A stretch of DNA of 36,308 nucleotides from positions 1 through 36,308 of the forward strand of contig CAMAUE010000044.1 of the NCBI GenBank assembly GCA_945861245.1, written 5' to 3'. The position numbers and the translations under genes are program-made. The notes under the pieces are model-generated. The model saw nothing but the letters and a program-made list of their open reading frames with translations. It did no database searches and was not told where the DNA came from. The stretch comes from Singulisphaera sp. GP187 (GTDB lineage Bacteria > Planctomycetota > Planctomycetia > Gemmatales > Gemmataceae). Positions 33,948-36,308 of this stretch are shown here, piece by piece (the stretch's first letter is position 1; each line of letters begins with the position of its first letter).

Positions 33948-36080
33948 ATGCGCGTGTTCCATCGAAGTGCTGCATGGCTGATTGCCACGGCGTTCCTTTG
34001 CCAAACCTCGGCCAGCATGGCCCAGGCGCCCAAACTCGTTCGATCAACGCAAAGCGGGCCGTGGTCCGCGGCGGCAACCTGGGAGGGAGACAAGATCCCG
34101 TCTGCCGGCGTCCAGGTCCTGGTGAAAAAGGGGCACACGGTCACCTACGATGTTCAATCGAAGGATGTGATTCGCTCTCTGCACATCTCGGGCGTTCTCA
34201 CCTTCGCGCCGGATCGCGACACGCTCCTTGAAGTCGGCCTGATCAAGATCCAGCACGGCGACATCGTCGATGAAAGCGGGTTCGACTGTGCCGCCCACAA
34301 GGACGACACGGCCATCAAAACGAAGGGCAGCGACGCGGGCCTGAACGCCTATTGCCTCTGCTGCGAAGGCAAACCATCGCTGCTCGTCGGCACGCCCGAA
34401 CGGCACATCGACGCCGACAAGAAAGCCATCATTCGCCTGCACTACCTCGACGGCATGGACAAGGAATCGTGTCCCGCCATCATCAACTGCGGGGGCCGCA
34501 TGGACTTCCACGGCGCGCCCATGAGCCGCACGTGGGTTCGGCTCGGCGCTAACGTCAAGGTAAAGACGACCACCATCACATTGTCCGAGACGGTGAGCGG
34601 GTGGAAGGCTGGCGATCAGATTATCGTGACATCCTCGTCGCGTCCCGGCAAGGACAAGGCCGAGGAAGCCACGATCAAATCCATCGACGGGACCCAAGTC
34701 ACTCTCGACCGACCCCTGCTGCAAAATCATCTTGGCGACGGCGATTATCGCTCCGAGGTCGCCAACCTGAGCCGCAATGTCATCATCGAATCGGCCAACC
34801 CTGAGGGCATGCGCGGTCATACGATGTATCATCGCAAATCGGCCGGCTCGATCAGCTACGCCGAGTTCCGCCATCTCGGCAAAGAGGGCGTGCTGGGCCG
34901 TTACAACCTGCATTACCACCTGTGCGGCGACAGCATGCGAGGTTCGTCCATCATCGGCGCATCGTTCCACCATAGCAAAAATCGCTGGCTCACGGTCCAC
35001 GGCACCAACTACCTCGTCGTCCGCGATTGCGTCGGCTATCAGAGCATCGGCCACGGCTACTTCCTGGAAGACGGCACCGAAGTCTACAACGTCTTCGATC
35101 GCAACCTCGCCTGCCAGGCGCTGGAAGGTCGGCCGCTGCCCAAGCAAATTCTTCCCTTCGATCCCAACGACGGCGCGGGTTTCTGGTTCTCCAATGCTCA
35201 CAACACCTTCACCCGCAATGTGGCGGTGGAGTGTCGGCAATACGGCTTCCGTCTCGAAGCGACTCCGAAGGCGGGCTTGATTGGCACCGACGGCGCTCCG
35301 AAACGCGATTTCAAGTTCGGCGATGGCAAGACACCATTCGATCTGATCATGAACATTCGCCAGCCCGATGGCAGTCGAAAGCCAGTTGACATTCGCACGT
35401 TGCCGTTCGTACGCTTTGAAGACAATGAATCGCACAGCAACGGCTTCTGGGGCATCAACCTCGGCCTCGGCGTTCATGGCGTCGGACCTGATCCGTCCAC
35501 GCCGCACGTCATCAAGAATCTGAAAATCTGGTCCGTGGTCGGCGGCATCGGTATCGAATCTCCGTCCGTCTTGATGGAGGGTGTGACTCTCAACGACGTC
35601 ACCTACGGCATCCGCGGCTCCTCCTTCAAGGCCCAGGATTGGCGCAATGTGTCCATCAACTCGCGCGGCCTGACGATTGCCTCGGAATCGGAGTACATCG
35701 CCAAAGGCAACAGCCGGCGGCACCGGCAGCCAGGCTGGGCTGAAGGCAAGTTCGGCGACGGCGGGGCGAGGTATCAGTCGCCTGAAATCGAAGTCGCCAA
35801 GCTCAACCCCATCGACAAGCTGCCGCCCATCACCGCGATCACAGGTTTCAAGAAGGACGGCAACAAGCTGATCGTTCTTGGCACAACCTCCGACAACGGC
35901 ACGGTCACGAAGGTGCTGGTCAACGACAAGGAAGCTCGCGCGGTGACGCCCAACTTCGGCGAATGGGAAATCGTGCTCGAGGGAATGAGCGCTGGACAAA
36001 TCAACCTGACTGCATTCGCGCAGGACCAGGCAGGCAACGTTGAGCAGACCAAACACAACGTTACCGTGGTAGTTCGCTGA
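33948..36080 (+). CDS. Secreted G8-domain, right-handed beta-helix protein (CEMIP/TMEM2-like)
   Basis: The start at 33948 follows AAAAGGAG; a longer frame to 33822 overlaps the small-protein gene and is not used. Signal peptide: SAAWLIATAFLCQTSASMA-QA. A G8 domain occupies about 32-130 (SGPWSAAATWEGDKIPSAGV, with the usual W-x-x-x-x-T-W and later glycines). A parallel beta-helix follows from about 175 to 590. It contains GRYNLHYHLCGDS near 322 and SIGHGYFLEDGTEVYNVFDR near 366, matching the conserved H-F-H and GH-FFLEDG-E patterns of the CEMIP, TMEM2 and fibrocystin-like proteins. The final 85 residues look like an Ig-like domain. Animal CEMIP and TMEM2 are linked to hyaluronan breakdown; the activity here is only inferred. 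Confidence 0.82.
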   Translation: MRVFHRSAAWLIATAFLCQTSASMAQAPKLVRSTQSGPWSAAATWEGDKIPSAGVQVLVKKGHTVTYDVQSKDVIRSLHISGVLTFAPDRDTLLEVGLIKIQHGDIVDESGFDCAAHKDDTAIKTKGSDAGLNAYCLCCEGKPSLLVGTPERHIDADKKAIIRLHYLDGMDKESCPAIINCGGRMDFHGAPMSRTWVRLGANVKVKTTTITLSETVSGWKAGDQIIVTSSSRPGKDKAEEATIKSIDGTQVTLDRPLLQNHLGDGDYRSEVANLSRNVIIESANPEGMRGHTMYHRKSAGSISYAEFRHLGKEGVLGRYNLHYHLCGDSMRGSSIIGASFHHSKNRWLTVHGTNYLVVRDCVGYQSIGHGYFLEDGTEVYNVFDRNLACQALEGRPLPKQILPFDPNDGAGFWFSNAHNTFTRNVAVECRQYGFRLEATPKAGLIGTDGAPKRDFKFGDGKTPFDLIMNIRQPDGSRKPVDIRTLPFVRFEDNESHSNGFWGINLGLGVHGVGPDPSTPHVIKNLKIWSVVGGIGIESPSVLMEGVTLNDVTYGIRGSSFKAQDWRNVSINSRGLTIASESEYIAKGNSRRHRQPGWAEGKFGDGGARYQSPEIEVAKLNPIDKLPPITAITGFKKDGNKLIVLGTTSDNGTVTKVLVNDKEARAVTPNFGEWEIVLEGMSAGQINLTAFAQDQAGNVEQTKHNVTVVVR

Positions 36081-36096
36081 CCGAATTGCGAACCGG

Positions 36097-36123
36097 ATCC
36101 AGCGCTCATTTTGGGCGCTGGAT
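36097..36123 (+). terminator. Hairpin terminator after the G8 gene
   Basis: ATCCAGCGC (36097-36105) and GCGCTGGAT (36115-36123) form a perfect 9-base-pair stem with a 9-base loop, 16 bases after the G8 stop. It is followed by a short TCTTC rather than a long T run, so it is either a weak intrinsic terminator or an mRNA 3' stabilising hairpin. Confidence 0.6.
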
Positions 36124-36173
36124 TCTTCGGCAAATCGCCATCGATCCGCATTCCCTTCACCCTGTTGAACTAA

Positions 36174-36210
36174 AATAGAAATGTCCGGTCATAACGCAAT
36201 AGAAATGTCC
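36174..36210 (+). mobile_element. Left end of an ISNCY-like insertion sequence (terminal repeats)
   Basis: Two direct copies of AATAGAAATGTCC (36174-36186 and 36198-36210) are 24 bases apart. The inner one, extended to AACGCAATAGAAATGTCC (36193-36210), is an exact inverted match to 252-235 at the other end of the window. They precede a transposase gene by about 30 bases, as expected for an element end or its transposase binding sites. The exact outer boundary and target duplication cannot be fixed. Confidence 0.6.
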
Positions 36211-36240
36211 TCTTTCGCCCTTGGGCAAGGAGGACAGCTA

Positions 36241-36308
36241 TGAGCGTGCAACAAAAGGACCGGATCGAGATGAGCCAGCAAGAACGTGATCGACTGAAGG
36301 TGCTGCAT
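36241..36308 (+). CDS. N-terminus of an ISNCY-like transposase (cut by window edge)
   Basis: ATG 36241 follows a strong AGGAGGA site. The 22 visible residues read MSVQQKDRIEMSQQERDRLK followed by VLH, then run off the window. The phrase MSQ(Q/K)ERDRLKVLH is familiar from the start of ISNCY (IS1202-like) transposases, just ahead of their helix-turn-helix. The upstream repeats support an element end. Whether the gene is intact cannot be seen. Confidence 0.65.

Noticed and set aside
34044-36056. A 670-residue open frame on the minus strand opposite the G8 gene
   Set aside because: Low-complexity valine/alanine/aspartate-rich translation with no family resemblance; shadow of the G8 coding strand.
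1-36308. tRNA, rRNA, riboswitch or CRISPR array
   Set aside because: No cloverleaf, ribosomal segment, conserved riboswitch core or regularly spaced repeat array was recognised in the short intergenic regions; small RNAs cannot be excluded by eye.

Overview
The window looks like chromosomal DNA of a planctomycete, probably a Gemmata/Isosphaera-type lineage. It is GC-rich and packed with families that are nearly confined to, or strongly expanded in, Planctomycetota: four intact DUF1501 proteins, one PSCyt1/DUF1549/DUF1553 cytochrome, two short DUF1549/DUF1553 proteins, a DUF1592/DUF1588/DUF1585 cytochrome with its DUF1552 partner, PQQ-type propellers, WD40 proteins, DUF1080, DUF3500 and ThuA-like proteins. 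Almost every product carries a Sec or Tat-like export signal, so the encoded system acts mainly in the periplasm or outside the cell.

Layout. (1) 1-257: remains of two insertion sequences, an ISKra4-like transposase C-terminus and an ISNCY-like end, which cut off a ThuA-like gene. (2) 83-16771, all on the minus strand: a FadR/FCD-type GntR regulator (16771-16028) followed by ten further genes: DUF1501, WD40, DUF1549/1553, PQQ propeller, DUF1080, DUF3500, PSCyt1/DUF1549/1553, DUF1501, ThuA, a large PQQ protein and the broken ThuA. A fossil DUF1501 3' end lies in this run. (3) 16772-16997: divergent control region. (4) 16998-19867, plus: a heparinase/alginate-lyase-like polysaccharide lyase and a second DUF3500 protein. 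(5) 20016-25249, plus: DUF1592/1588 cytochrome, DUF1552, DUF1501. (6) 27283-25256, minus: secreted esterase/dienelactone-hydrolase-like enzyme and a third ThuA-like protein. (7) 27399-31449, plus: DUF1501, WD40, DUF1549/1553, a second copy of the three-gene module found in region 2. (8) 31554-36080, plus: ECF sigma factor, FecR-type anti-sigma protein, a small secreted protein resembling the FecR C-terminal region, and a secreted G8-domain/beta-helix protein related to the CEMIP/TMEM2 family. (9) 36174-36308: start of an ISNCY-like insertion sequence.

How it may work together (inference). A lyase, an esterase, a DUF1080 protein, a G8/CEMIP-like beta-helix protein and an FCD-type regulator (a class often responsive to uronates and other small acids) suggest uptake and breakdown of an acidic, possibly acylated glycan. 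The DUF1501/cytochrome/propeller proteins would form the poorly understood planctomycete envelope machinery around it. A palindrome with core TGCATGCAG recurs in three separate control regions (16868 and 16892, 19983, 27327), at or next to plausible promoter elements. This suggests that the GntR regulator, or another factor, links the otherwise separate transcription units. No sulfatase, classical glycoside hydrolase, sugar transporter, tRNA, rRNA or CRISPR array was seen. No gene-free stretch exceeds 300 bases.
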